A stretch of 15,471 bases of DNA. Source: an uncultured Actinomycetes bacterium. GTDB lineage: Bacteria > Actinomycetota > Actinomycetes > Nanopelagicales > Nanopelagicaceae. The notes beneath the pieces are model-generated. The model was not told where the DNA came from, made no database searches, and worked only from the letters and a program-made list of their open reading frames with translations. Both the position numbers and the translations under genes were made by a program. Shown piece after piece: positions 1 to 6,612 of this stretch (positions are counted from its first letter, which is position 1; every line of letters starts with the position of its first letter). The DNA lies in contig CAITKS010000089.1 of assembly GCA_903893085.1 (NCBI GenBank), forward strand, positions 1-15,471, given 5' to 3'.

Positions 1-78
1 TACGTGTTCAGTTAGGTAACGCGCATGTCCTGCGCCCATGATTCCAACACCGATGATTCCTACGCGTAGATCAGACAC
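1..78 (-). CDS. Gfo/Idh/MocA-type NAD(P)-dependent sugar dehydrogenase, N-terminus only
   Basis: The gene runs off the left edge and only its first 26 codons are visible. It starts with GTG at 78, preceded by a good ribosome site (GGGAG, 5 nt upstream). The protein begins MSDLRVGIIGVGIMGAGHAR, a beta strand followed by the Rossmann glycine motif G-V-G-I-M-G, as expected at the extreme N-terminus of the Gfo/Idh/MocA family. Known members oxidise sugars and cyclitols such as myo-inositol (IolG) or D-apiose (ApsD). The gene lies 20 nt downstream of the TIM-barrel gene and is probably co-transcribed with it. Substrate cannot be read from this fragment. Confidence 0.7.
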   Translation of the reverse strand, partial: MSDLRVGIIGVGIMGAGHARYLTEHV

Positions 79-98
79 TTTTACTCCCTATTTGTTGG

Positions 99-1013
99 TT
101 ATTTGGCTTGTAAATTAGCTAAAGCTGGTGCGACAACGTTATGAAGATAATCCACCGACTGTTTCATACCGGTAATTGGGCCTTCACCTAAACCTGGCAT
201 TGCACCAGTAATTGCTACATCTTGTTCAATGACATACCAACCTTGGTATCCCGCACTTTCCAGCGCAAGAATTGTTTCAAGAATTGGAACATCGCCCTGC
301 CCAAGTGGTGTGAATAAACCCTTTTGAACACCTTCCATGATGCTCTGTTGGCGCGCAAGAACTGGCGGTACTGATTTCATATTTACATCTTTAAGGTGAA
401 CATGGCCAACACGGCTAGCGTACTTCTTGGCGAATTCGACGGTGTCTTGCCCACCGATTGTCATATGGCCAGTATCTAGACACCACATAACTTCAGAATT
501 ATCGACCACCATATCAATATCTTTTTTGGTCTCAACAACAGTTTGCAAGTGTGGGTGAACAACTTGCACAAGGCCGTGGTCTTTGCAGATCTGATCAACT
601 TCGGCGAGCATCTTAAAGAACTGAGTGACTTCATCTTTGCTTAATTCTTCAGGGTTGGCCCAATCCCAAGTTTGTACGGGACAAGAGACGAAGTGAGTCG
701 CACCTATCTCTTGAAACTTCTTGCTGGAGTTAATTGCCATTTCGCGCGTAGCTTTTTCTTGAGACTTATCGTGCAAGACAACTGGTGTGAATCCACCGAT
801 CATCGACATCCTAAATTCTGCTAACTGATCTTTCAATTCGGCTGAATCATCGGAGAAAAATCCGGGCGCACCAAGTTCGGTTGCTGGCAGACCAAGACCG
901 CTCATTTCAGAGAGCACGCGCTTGGTTGGCAACATCGCACCCCAACCAGGAACTTCACAAATTCCCCAAGAGATTGGTGCCGATGCGATGCGTTGTAAGA
1001 ATGCAGTAGCCAT
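99..1013 (-). CDS. IolE-like sugar phosphate isomerase/epimerase (TIM barrel)
   Basis: This 304-residue protein has the xylose-isomerase-like TIM-barrel fold (AP endonuclease 2 family). It opens with an API-SWG-I-CEVPGWG segment (residues 12-25) that I associate with actinobacterial proteins annotated as inosose dehydratase. Putative metal ligands are E161 after HPHLQTVV, D180 in CLDTGH, H206 in GHVHLKD and E263 in VIEQD. The family isomerises, epimerises or dehydrates sugars and cyclitols. I chose ATG 1013, not the upstream ATG at 1049, because homology to the family begins at once and because a TATGAT box sits 6 nt before 1013, which suggests a leaderless message. The next gene downstream is a Gfo/Idh/MocA dehydrogenase, a pairing typical of inositol and keto-sugar pathways. 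The true substrate is open. Confidence 0.8.
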   Translation of the reverse strand: MATAFLQRIASAPISWGICEVPGWGAMLPTKRVLSEMSGLGLPATELGAPGFFSDDSAELKDQLAEFRMSMIGGFTPVVLHDKSQEKATREMAINSSKKFQEIGATHFVSCPVQTWDWANPEELSKDEVTQFFKMLAEVDQICKDHGLVQVVHPHLQTVVETKKDIDMVVDNSEVMWCLDTGHMTIGGQDTVEFAKKYASRVGHVHLKDVNMKSVPPVLARQQSIMEGVQKGLFTPLGQGDVPILETILALESAGYQGWYVIEQDVAITGAMPGLGEGPITGMKQSVDYLHNVVAPALANLQAK

Positions 1014-1019
1014 TGGCTG

Positions 1020-1025
1020 ATCATA
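1020..1025 (-). promoter_or_regulatory. -10-like box for a possible leaderless transcript
   Basis: On the minus strand TATGAT (one mismatch to TATAAT) lies six nucleotides upstream of ATG 1013. A transcript starting seven bases after the box would begin at the A of that ATG. No Shine-Dalgarno sequence precedes this ATG. The -35 region (TGTTCA at 17 nt spacing) is poor. Leaderless messages are common in actinobacteria, so the reading is plausible but unproven. Confidence 0.4.
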
Positions 1026-1047
1026 ACTTGAGCGGTAAGGTCTGAAC

Positions 1048-1911
1048 ATGACTATGGATATTGGCGGATCTTTCCGGCACGAATTAACTGGCAGCTTTTC
1101 TCAAGGATCAGACTCAAACCCCACCGTTGCCATGGTGGAGGCCTCATATAAGGCCAATAATCTGCACTTTCGCTACGTAAACTGTGAAGTAAACCCAGAT
1201 CAGTTAGAAGCGGCTGTGAAGGGCGCCAGAGCGATGAATTGGAAGGGTTTTAACTGCTCTATCCCTCACAAAGTAGAAGTAATTAAATATCTAGATGGCT
1301 TGGGCGAATCCGCATCGCTAATCGGTGCGGTTAATTGCGCGGTCAACCGCGACGGAAAATTGATTGGCGAAAATACAGATGGCAAGGGATTTCTAAAATC
1401 ATTTCTAGAGATAACACCTGCTACGGGGAAAACAATTGTTTTACTTGGTGCAGGAGGGGCAGCTCGCGCCATCGCTGTTGAATTGGCGTTAGCAGGGGCT
1501 AAAAAGTTCTATGTGGTAAACCGTTCCCGCGCTCGCGGTGAAGAACTAACTGCGCTCTTAAACGATAAGACAAAAGCTACTGCCGAATTTGTGGAGTGGA
1601 ATAAAACTTATTCGATTCCTCTAGACGCCGAAGTTGTTATTAACTCGACTTCCATGGGAATGGTTAATACCGAAGGTCAGCAAGATATTGATTTCGATTC
1701 AATACGTCCCGGAATGTTGGCGGCAGATGTGATTGTTAATCCACCACAAACATACTTTCTTATTGAAGCAGGTAAGCGTGGGGCAACAACTTTGCAAGGC
1801 TTAGGCATGGTGGTTAATCAAGCAGTAATCGGAATTAAGTTCTGGACTGGCGTTGATGTAGACGCGAAAGATTTAAATGACGAACTATTGCGAGTTTTGG
1901 GTCTCTCTTAA
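1048..1911 (+). CDS. Shikimate/quinate dehydrogenase-fold protein (AroE-like, substrate uncertain)
   Basis: This 287-residue protein has the full AroE architecture. The N-terminal substrate domain carries the catalytic lysine (K75 in CSIPHK), N96 in GAVN and D111 in ENTDG. The C-terminal Rossmann domain has GAGGAAR at 134-140 and NRSR at 158-161, the latter suggesting NADP preference. The late motifs DVIVNP and QGLGMVVNQ are also present. The odd part is the segment that normally reads H-S-L-S-P and holds the shikimate carboxylate: here it is S-D-S-N-P (residues 21-25), so both serines seem lost. It may therefore be an AroE paralogue for a cyclitol, quinate-like or sugar-acid substrate. AAGG seven nt upstream supports ATG 1048. 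The gene is divergent from the TIM barrel and convergent with the GMC gene, whose stop codon overlaps its own. Confidence 0.75.
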   Translation: MTMDIGGSFRHELTGSFSQGSDSNPTVAMVEASYKANNLHFRYVNCEVNPDQLEAAVKGARAMNWKGFNCSIPHKVEVIKYLDGLGESASLIGAVNCAVNRDGKLIGENTDGKGFLKSFLEITPATGKTIVLLGAGGAARAIAVELALAGAKKFYVVNRSRARGEELTALLNDKTKATAEFVEWNKTYSIPLDAEVVINSTSMGMVNTEGQQDIDFDSIRPGMLAADVIVNPPQTYFLIEAGKRGATTLQGLGMVVNQAVIGIKFWTGVDVDAKDLNDELLRVLGLS

Positions 1912-3401
1912 ACTTTAGCTAAATCCGATTCGGCAACAACGCGCAGGGCTTGCGCGGCAATTGTCAGCGCCGGATTCATAGCCGCAGAAGATGGGAAGAA
2001 GCCGCCATCGATGAGATAAAGATTGTGATGATCATGACTGCGGCAATATCCATCAACAACGCTGGTACGCGGGTCTGTGCCAGCCACAGTTGTGCCGCAC
2101 TGGTGTGAATTCATCGAAATATCGAATGGTTGTCTAAAGATTGCTTGGTAGCCGGTTTTACGTAATACCTTCTTGGCCCGGCGCAGCAGCTCCATATGTG
2201 TTTTCATGCCGACAGATTTACGCGCGATCTTAATTGAGCCATTTTGCGCAATAGTTACGCGGTTTTCAGGGTGTGGCAGGTCTTCGCTCATCACCACAAA
2301 TTCCACACTGTGATCAGAAACTAAGTTGAGAAGAGGCAGTGGAACGTGCTTGGCAAATGATTTCATCATGATGCCCTGAACTTTTCCAATTAACTGAACT
2401 GCGCCCAGTGGATAACCCTTGCCACCATCTAGATACCAATCCGTAAACGAAAGTGTTTTCTGGAAAGTGACATCATTTTTACGACGCATATCAACTGCTG
2501 CGATATGGCTGTTGTTATGCATCATAAAGTTTCTACCAACTTGATCAGATGAATTAGCAACACCTGATCGCAGCAAGAGCGCTGCGGTATTTACCGAACC
2601 TGCTGAAATAACAAATTTCTTTCCATAGATTTCTATTGGCTCACCATGGCGAGTTGCCTCCAGGTGGCTTACAGATTTTCCATCGGCAGCTAAAACTATG
2701 CGATTGACCTGGATTGATGTTTCTAAAGTTACATTGCCACTAGCGATAGCGGGATTGAGTGCATTTACTTCCGCATCACTTTTGGCATCTAGCTTGCAAA
2801 CAAAACCATCACAGGTCTTGCAACGGATACATTTTCCACCAGGTCCCAGATCAATTCCCATCGAGTTTGAATGCGGGTGAACTCCGGCCTTAGCTAAGCG
2901 CTTACCAAGTTCTTCTACATATGGTTCGTGCTTCATCGCAGGGTATGGAAAGGGTGTGCTGCGGTCGTTTCCGTAAATATTCTGGGCATCACCGTGAACT
3001 CGGTATAACTCTTCGGCGTCGTAGTAATACGGTTCTAAATCCTCATAAGTAAAGGGCCAAGCAGGTGAAATACCTTCTTGATGTTTAATTACTCCAAAGT
3101 CATAACGGCTAAATCGTGGCAGCGATGCGCCGTAGACCTTGCTATTTCCACCGACGAAGTAGTGAACTCCAGGAACAAATGCGTTTCCTTTTTCATCAAC
3201 CCATTTTTCATCTGGTTTGTACCGCGTCTTCATAAAGATTTCAGAAGGCGACCAGTTCTCGGGCTCACGTGGCATTCGCTCACCGCGCTCTAAAACCAGC
3301 GTCTTTACGTCTTTATTGGCCAACGCGAAGGCAGTTGTGGCTCCACCTATCCCAGAACCAACAATGACCACATCCGATTCAAGACGAACCGGAGTGGCCA
3401 T
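1908..3401 (-). CDS. GMC family FAD-dependent oxidoreductase
   Basis: This 497-residue soluble flavoenzyme has no signal peptide. The FAD-binding dinucleotide motif is VVIVGSGIGG (residues 11-20), with the acidic residue of the second strand in LVLERG. The GMC C-terminal domain carries the presumed catalytic pair H433 (NSHQCGT) and N476 (AMNPALT). The family oxidises alcohol or sugar hydroxyls, for example at C2 or C3 of pyranoses. Between the two halves is a four-cysteine cluster, C191, C194, C197 and C202, within CIRCKTCDGFVC, which I recall from a bacterial subgroup of the family; it could bind a metal or Fe-S centre, but that is inference. The gene starts 21 nt after the ABC ATPase stop and is last in the transporter operon, so it probably acts on the imported sugar. 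The ribosome site is weak. Confidence 0.85.
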   Translation of the reverse strand: MATPVRLESDVVIVGSGIGGATTAFALANKDVKTLVLERGERMPREPENWSPSEIFMKTRYKPDEKWVDEKGNAFVPGVHYFVGGNSKVYGASLPRFSRYDFGVIKHQEGISPAWPFTYEDLEPYYYDAEELYRVHGDAQNIYGNDRSTPFPYPAMKHEPYVEELGKRLAKAGVHPHSNSMGIDLGPGGKCIRCKTCDGFVCKLDAKSDAEVNALNPAIASGNVTLETSIQVNRIVLAADGKSVSHLEATRHGEPIEIYGKKFVISAGSVNTAALLLRSGVANSSDQVGRNFMMHNNSHIAAVDMRRKNDVTFQKTLSFTDWYLDGGKGYPLGAVQLIGKVQGIMMKSFAKHVPLPLLNLVSDHSVEFVVMSEDLPHPENRVTIAQNGSIKIARKSVGMKTHMELLRRAKKVLRKTGYQAIFRQPFDISMNSHQCGTTVAGTDPRTSVVDGYCRSHDHHNLYLIDGGFFPSSAAMNPALTIAAQALRVVAESDLAKV

Positions 3402-3422
3402 TGTTTTAATCTTTACTAGCGA

Positions 3423-4217
3423 TTAACGAACTGGAGTAAGCGCTTGATCTTTCAGATCGACTGTCATCGCACCAGTCATGATTGCAACAACATCGTTCAT
3501 GGTGTGAGTCTTTGGAGTAACGACTGCAGCGCGCTTTCCAAGGCGTTGAATCTGGATGCGATCTGCAACTTCGAAGACCTGAGGCATGTTGTGGGAAATC
3601 AAAATAACTGGCATACCGCGTTCGCGCAGTGACTCAATCAACTTGAGAACCTGACGTGATTCGCGAACACCGAGCGCCGCAGTTGGCTCATCAAGGATGA
3701 TTAACTTCTGGCCGAATGCGGCTGCGCGAGCAACTGCAACTGCTTGACGTTGACCACCTGAAAGTGTTTCAACTGCTTGGGAAATGTTTTGAATAGTTCC
3801 GATACCAAGTGCTGAAATATGTTCTTTAGCACCCTTTCGCATTCCAGAGCTATCGAGCATGCGTAGAACTGATCCAAGTGGACCCTTCTTACGTATTTCG
3901 CGACCTAAGTAAAGATTTGATGCGATATCAAGTGCTGGTGCAACCGCAAGTGTCTGATACACGGTTTCGATTCCGGCATGGCGACCATCTTGTGGGCGCT
4001 TAAATGAAACTTCAACGCCGTCCAAAATAATTTGCCCCACATCGGGAACTTCAGCACCTGATAAACATTTAATAAGTGTTGATTTACCCGCTCCGTTATC
4101 GCCGACTACTGCGAGAACTTCACCGGGAAAGAGTTCAAGATCTGCGCCATCGAGTGCTACAACGCGACCATAGTTCTTTGTTACTCCAACAGCTTGAAGG
4201 ATAGGGGCTTTACTCAT
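3423..4217 (-). CDS. Sugar ABC transporter ATPase, single nucleotide-binding domain
   Basis: This 264-residue ATPase energises the importer formed with the two upstream genes. It has all canonical motifs: Walker A GDNGAGKST (39-47), Q-loop Q88, signature LSGGQ (152-156), Walker B LIILDE (172-177) and switch histidine H209. RbsA/XylG-type ATPases normally hold two fused domains of about 500 residues. This one has a single domain, so the transporter would use a homodimer, as in FrcA-type systems. ATG 4217 overlaps the permease TGA as ATGA and has AAAGG upstream, so it is preferred over an ATG at 4238 that would add seven residues. A substrate cannot be inferred from the ATPase. Confidence 0.92.
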   Translation of the reverse strand: MSKAPILQAVGVTKNYGRVVALDGADLELFPGEVLAVVGDNGAGKSTLIKCLSGAEVPDVGQIILDGVEVSFKRPQDGRHAGIETVYQTLAVAPALDIASNLYLGREIRKKGPLGSVLRMLDSSGMRKGAKEHISALGIGTIQNISQAVETLSGGQRQAVAVARAAAFGQKLIILDEPTAALGVRESRQVLKLIESLRERGMPVILISHNMPQVFEVADRIQIQRLGKRAAVVTPKTHTMNDVVAIMTGAMTVDLKDQALTPVR

Positions 4218-5257
4218 TTGCGTGCCTTTCTGATCCACTGGTCAACAGAGACTGCGAAGATGATTAGAAGTCCGATTGCAAGGAGCTGGTAGTAAAGATC
4301 TACGCCAGCAAGAGTTAGGCCGTTACGGAAAACACCCACGATTACTGCTCCGATGAGTGAACCGAAGATTGTGCCGCGGCCACCGAATAGTGATGTTCCG
4401 CCGATAACCACCGCAGTGATCGAATCAAGGTTCAGATCACCGCCGGTATTTGGGCTAGCCACAGTTACGCGGCCAATCACGATCCAGGCAGATAGTGCGA
4501 AGATCAAGCCTGCAACTACGTAAACGCTCATCAAGACGCGGTTTACAGAGATACCAGCAAGGCGCGCAGCATCGATATCGTCACCAACTGCGTAAACATG
4601 GCGACCCCAGCCGGTATAGCGAAGTACGAAAGCTAAGACTGAATACATTGCAATAACAAACAAGACACCAGTTGTAATTCGGAAAGGTCCGAGATTTACG
4701 TAGTTACCAAGTGTTAATAGGAATGGATCCATTTCAATTGAAGGAACAGTTCCTTTTGTTAAAGTCAAAGTAAGCGCAAGGAATACGTTGTAAGTACCCA
4801 AGGTAACGATAAATGGTGGCAACTTAACTTTTGTAACCAAGAATCCGTTAATTGCGCCGCCGAGCATGCCGACAGCGAGTCCGGCTGGGAATGCGAGCCA
4901 GATTGGCCAACCAACTGGTTCACCTGCGCCTGGAGATCCTTGAACTAATTTCGCCATAGCCATTGAAGCAAAGACTGCGATAGCGCCACAAGAAAGATCG
5001 ATACCCGCTGTCAAAATAATTAAAGTCTGTCCTGCTGCAACTGCTCCAACGATCGCAACTTGCTGCAAGATAAGTGAGAAGTTAGATGGTGTTAAGAAGT
5101 TTTCATTGAAAAAACTAAAGACAATTGATGCAAAGAGAAGCACAAACGCGGAACTCAGCCATGGGTATTTATGGAGAGTGGCCTGGGTTTTCTGGCTTAG
5201 CGATGCGCGGTCTTGGAACTCTGACGCTGCGTCATATGTGGCCGTATCTTGACTCAC
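4214..5257 (-). CDS. Sugar ABC transporter permease (RbsC/FrcC type)
   Basis: This 347-residue integral membrane protein belongs to the BPD_transp_2 family of monosaccharide importers. After a hydrophilic N-terminus of about 35 residues come many hydrophobic segments, starting with one at LSSAFVLLFASIVF. The family motif AAGQTLIILTAGIDLS is present, as is the cytoplasmic coupling-loop motif GRHVYAVGDDIDAARLAGI, followed by VIGGTSLFGGRG. The start is read as GTG 5257 because AAAGGA lies about six nt upstream; a TTG at 5272 would overlap that ribosome site. It would move a pentose- or hexose-like sugar delivered by the binding protein encoded just upstream. The gap to the binding-protein gene holds a strong hairpin and a possible promoter. 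Confidence 0.93.
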   Translation of the reverse strand: MSQDTATYDAASEFQDRASLSQKTQATLHKYPWLSSAFVLLFASIVFSFFNENFLTPSNFSLILQQVAIVGAVAAGQTLIILTAGIDLSCGAIAVFASMAMAKLVQGSPGAGEPVGWPIWLAFPAGLAVGMLGGAINGFLVTKVKLPPFIVTLGTYNVFLALTLTLTKGTVPSIEMDPFLLTLGNYVNLGPFRITTGVLFVIAMYSVLAFVLRYTGWGRHVYAVGDDIDAARLAGISVNRVLMSVYVVAGLIFALSAWIVIGRVTVASPNTGGDLNLDSITAVVIGGTSLFGGRGTIFGSLIGAVIVGVFRNGLTLAGVDLYYQLLAIGLLIIFAVSVDQWIRKARK

Positions 5258-5293
5258 TTGTGATCCTTTCAAAGTTAAGAACTTTTAAATTTG

Positions 5294-5322
5294 ATTATTT
5301 GCTAAACCTATCGGTAAATCAA
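5294..5322 (-). promoter_or_regulatory. Possible internal promoter for permease/ATPase/GMC genes
   Basis: Reading the minus strand, TTGATT (5322-5317) and AATAAT (5299-5294) are separated by exactly 17 nt. Together they match the primary sigma-factor consensus at four and five of six positions. The box lies downstream of the UUCG hairpin and about 37 nt upstream of the permease GTG. It could supply transcription of the downstream genes separately from the binding-protein gene. This rests on sequence resemblance alone. Confidence 0.35.
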
Positions 5323-5340
5323 AGTTTTTATCTGTGTGTT

Positions 5341-5374
5341 AAAGAGGGCGACTGCCGAAGCAGCCGCCCTCTTT
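5341..5374 (-). terminator. UUCG-capped hairpin after the binding-protein gene (partial terminator or mRNA-stabilising element)
   Basis: The minus-strand RNA folds as a 15-bp stem, AAAGAGGGCGGCUGC paired to GCAGUCGCCCUCUUU, around the extra-stable C(UUCG)G tetraloop. One pair is G-U on this strand; on the plus strand it would be an A-C mismatch and the loop would be CGAA. That identifies minus as the RNA strand. The stem starts 36 nt past the binding-protein stop codon. No clear U-tract follows it (next bases are AACACACAG), so full intrinsic termination is doubtful. Such hairpins often protect the upstream message and leave binding protein in excess over membrane components. Confidence 0.75.
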
Positions 5375-5410
5375 AAACGCACTCTTTAGTTATTAACTAA
5401 AGGCTAGGGA

Positions 5411-6475
5411 TTAACCCCAAGCGTTTGCTAGACCGTATTCAGTTGTCTCTGATGGAACACCCTCTTGTGGGTCATCAGTGATCAACTTGACGCCTGTATT
5501 GAAGAAGTCAAGGCCTTCTGAGTTAGCAGGCTTTGTACCGTTCTTTACGATGTCATAGATAGCTTGTACGCCAAGGTCAGCCATCAACAATGGGTACTGC
5601 TGTGAAGTTGCATTGATGCAACCTGACTTAACAGCGCCGATACCGGCTCCGCCACCGTCAACTGAAACCATTGCATCGATCTTTACGCCAGCAGCAGCTG
5701 CTGCAGCACAAGCACCGATTGCTGTTGGCTCGTTGATTGTGTAAACAACGTTGATCTTCTTGTTCTTAGCAAGAAGCTTCTCAAGACCTGTACGGCCGCC
5801 TTCTTCGTTAGCACCTGTTGCTACGTTTCCAACGATCTCGTAATCGCCACCTGAGTACTTGCCAGTCTTGGCTTCGTCTCCCATGACCTTAGGATCTGCA
5901 ACGTCGATTCCCATTCCATCAAGGAATCCGTTGTCGCGGCAGTAGTCAACAGACACAATGCGATCATCGAAGATGTCGAGAAGTGCGATTGTTGCCTTCT
6001 TGCCAGCAAGCTTTGCAGCAGTCCACTTACCGATCAAACGACCAGCTTCGCAGTTATCTGTAGCGAAAGTGATGTCGACGATGTCAGCAGGATCTGGTGG
6101 TGTGTCAAGAGCAATAACGAATAGACCTGCATCGCGGGCCTTAGTGATTGCTGAGTTAACTTCTGTTGATACTGGAACGATCAAGATTCCAGCGTGCTTT
6201 GCAGAGATAGCATTTTCAATTGCTGAAATCTGACCTGCGTAATCTGACTCATCTTTTCCAGATGAAACAGTTAGTTCTACTCCTAGAGTTTCTGCCTTAG
6301 CAGTAGCTCCTGCGATCATCGCAACGAAGAATGGGTTTGACTGATCTTTTGTAATTAGTGAAACAGCAACTGAATCGCTGCCACTATCGCTCTTTGAACA
6401 TGCAGAGAGCACAAGCATTGACGCTGCGGCTACAGCAACAATTGCTGCAGTGCGGCGTGAGAAAAGCTTTGCCAT
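5411..6475 (-). CDS. Sugar ABC transporter substrate-binding lipoprotein (RbsB-like)
   Basis: This 354-residue periplasmic-binding-protein type 1 (Peripla_BP_4 family) is exported and lipid-anchored. It has a basic N-terminus (MAKLFSRR), a hydrophobic stretch, then lipobox LSAC with the modified cysteine at C26, followed by a Ser/Gly/Asp linker. The mature domain starts VAVSLITKDQSNPFF, as in ribose/fructose-type binding proteins, and carries LDTPP and VSVDGGGAG further on. It captures a monosaccharide for the permease and ATPase downstream. The ribosome site AGGAGG eight nt before the ATG is the strongest in the window, consistent with high expression. Because the gene follows the apionate-type catabolic genes, D-apiose or a related pentose is a fair guess for the ligand, but the sequence does not prove it. 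Confidence 0.93.
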   Translation of the reverse strand: MAKLFSRRTAAIVAVAAASMLVLSACSKSDSGSDSVAVSLITKDQSNPFFVAMIAGATAKAETLGVELTVSSGKDESDYAGQISAIENAISAKHAGILIVPVSTEVNSAITKARDAGLFVIALDTPPDPADIVDITFATDNCEAGRLIGKWTAAKLAGKKATIALLDIFDDRIVSVDYCRDNGFLDGMGIDVADPKVMGDEAKTGKYSGGDYEIVGNVATGANEEGGRTGLEKLLAKNKKINVVYTINEPTAIGACAAAAAAGVKIDAMVSVDGGGAGIGAVKSGCINATSQQYPLLMADLGVQAIYDIVKNGTKPANSEGLDFFNTGVKLITDDPQEGVPSETTEYGLANAWG

Positions 6476-6612
6476 ATGTATTTCCTCCTATAGGTGGGGT
6501 CAATCGCAACCGATACTACATAGGGTCAACCCTCAATAAAAGGGTTTTTAGGTGAAAAATAGATCGTTACCGAACCGTTACTCAGGCGTAAAAAGCCCCA
6601 TATTCCTAACGG
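6476..6612 (-). promoter_or_regulatory. Upstream region of the binding-protein gene with repeats (candidate operator/promoter)
   Basis: This 137-nt gap separates the lactonase-like gene from the binding-protein gene. It holds a 12-bp palindrome AGGGTCAACCCT (6522-6533), whose right half also forms AACCCT-N7-AGGGTT (6528-6546). GGGTCAAYC occurs twice, at 6497-6505 and 6523-6531. CGTTAC is repeated at 6565-6570 and 6576-6581, one helical turn apart. CCGTTA (6575-6580) is inverted as TAACGG (6607-6612). I see no convincing -35/-10 pair. The density of repeats suggests regulator binding, and the region may give the transporter its own control. Confidence 0.4.

Noticed and set aside
1014..1049. 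Longer N-terminus for the TIM-barrel protein starting at ATG 1049
   Set aside because: It has no ribosome site, would overlap the divergent gene's start codon, and the added 12 residues do not resemble the family's N-terminus. ATG 1013 with a TATGAT box fits better.
3423..4217. Truncated RbsA-type ATPase (half missing) as a pseudogene
   Set aside because: All motifs of one full domain are intact, the protein ends cleanly, and single-domain sugar ATPases of this type are normal in actinobacteria.
5258..5272. TTG start for the permease at 5272
   Set aside because: The AAAGGA ribosome site falls inside this extension; GTG 5257 is correctly spaced from it.
5341..5374. Calling the UUCG hairpin a complete intrinsic terminator
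   Set aside because: No U-run follows it on the minus strand, and the downstream permease gene needs expression; a partial terminator or stabiliser is more likely.
6523..6529. TTGACC on the minus strand (6529-6524) as a -35 box for the binding-protein gene
   Set aside because: No acceptable -10 sequence lies 16-18 nt downstream (CGATTG/GATTGA); the motif is better explained as half of a palindrome.
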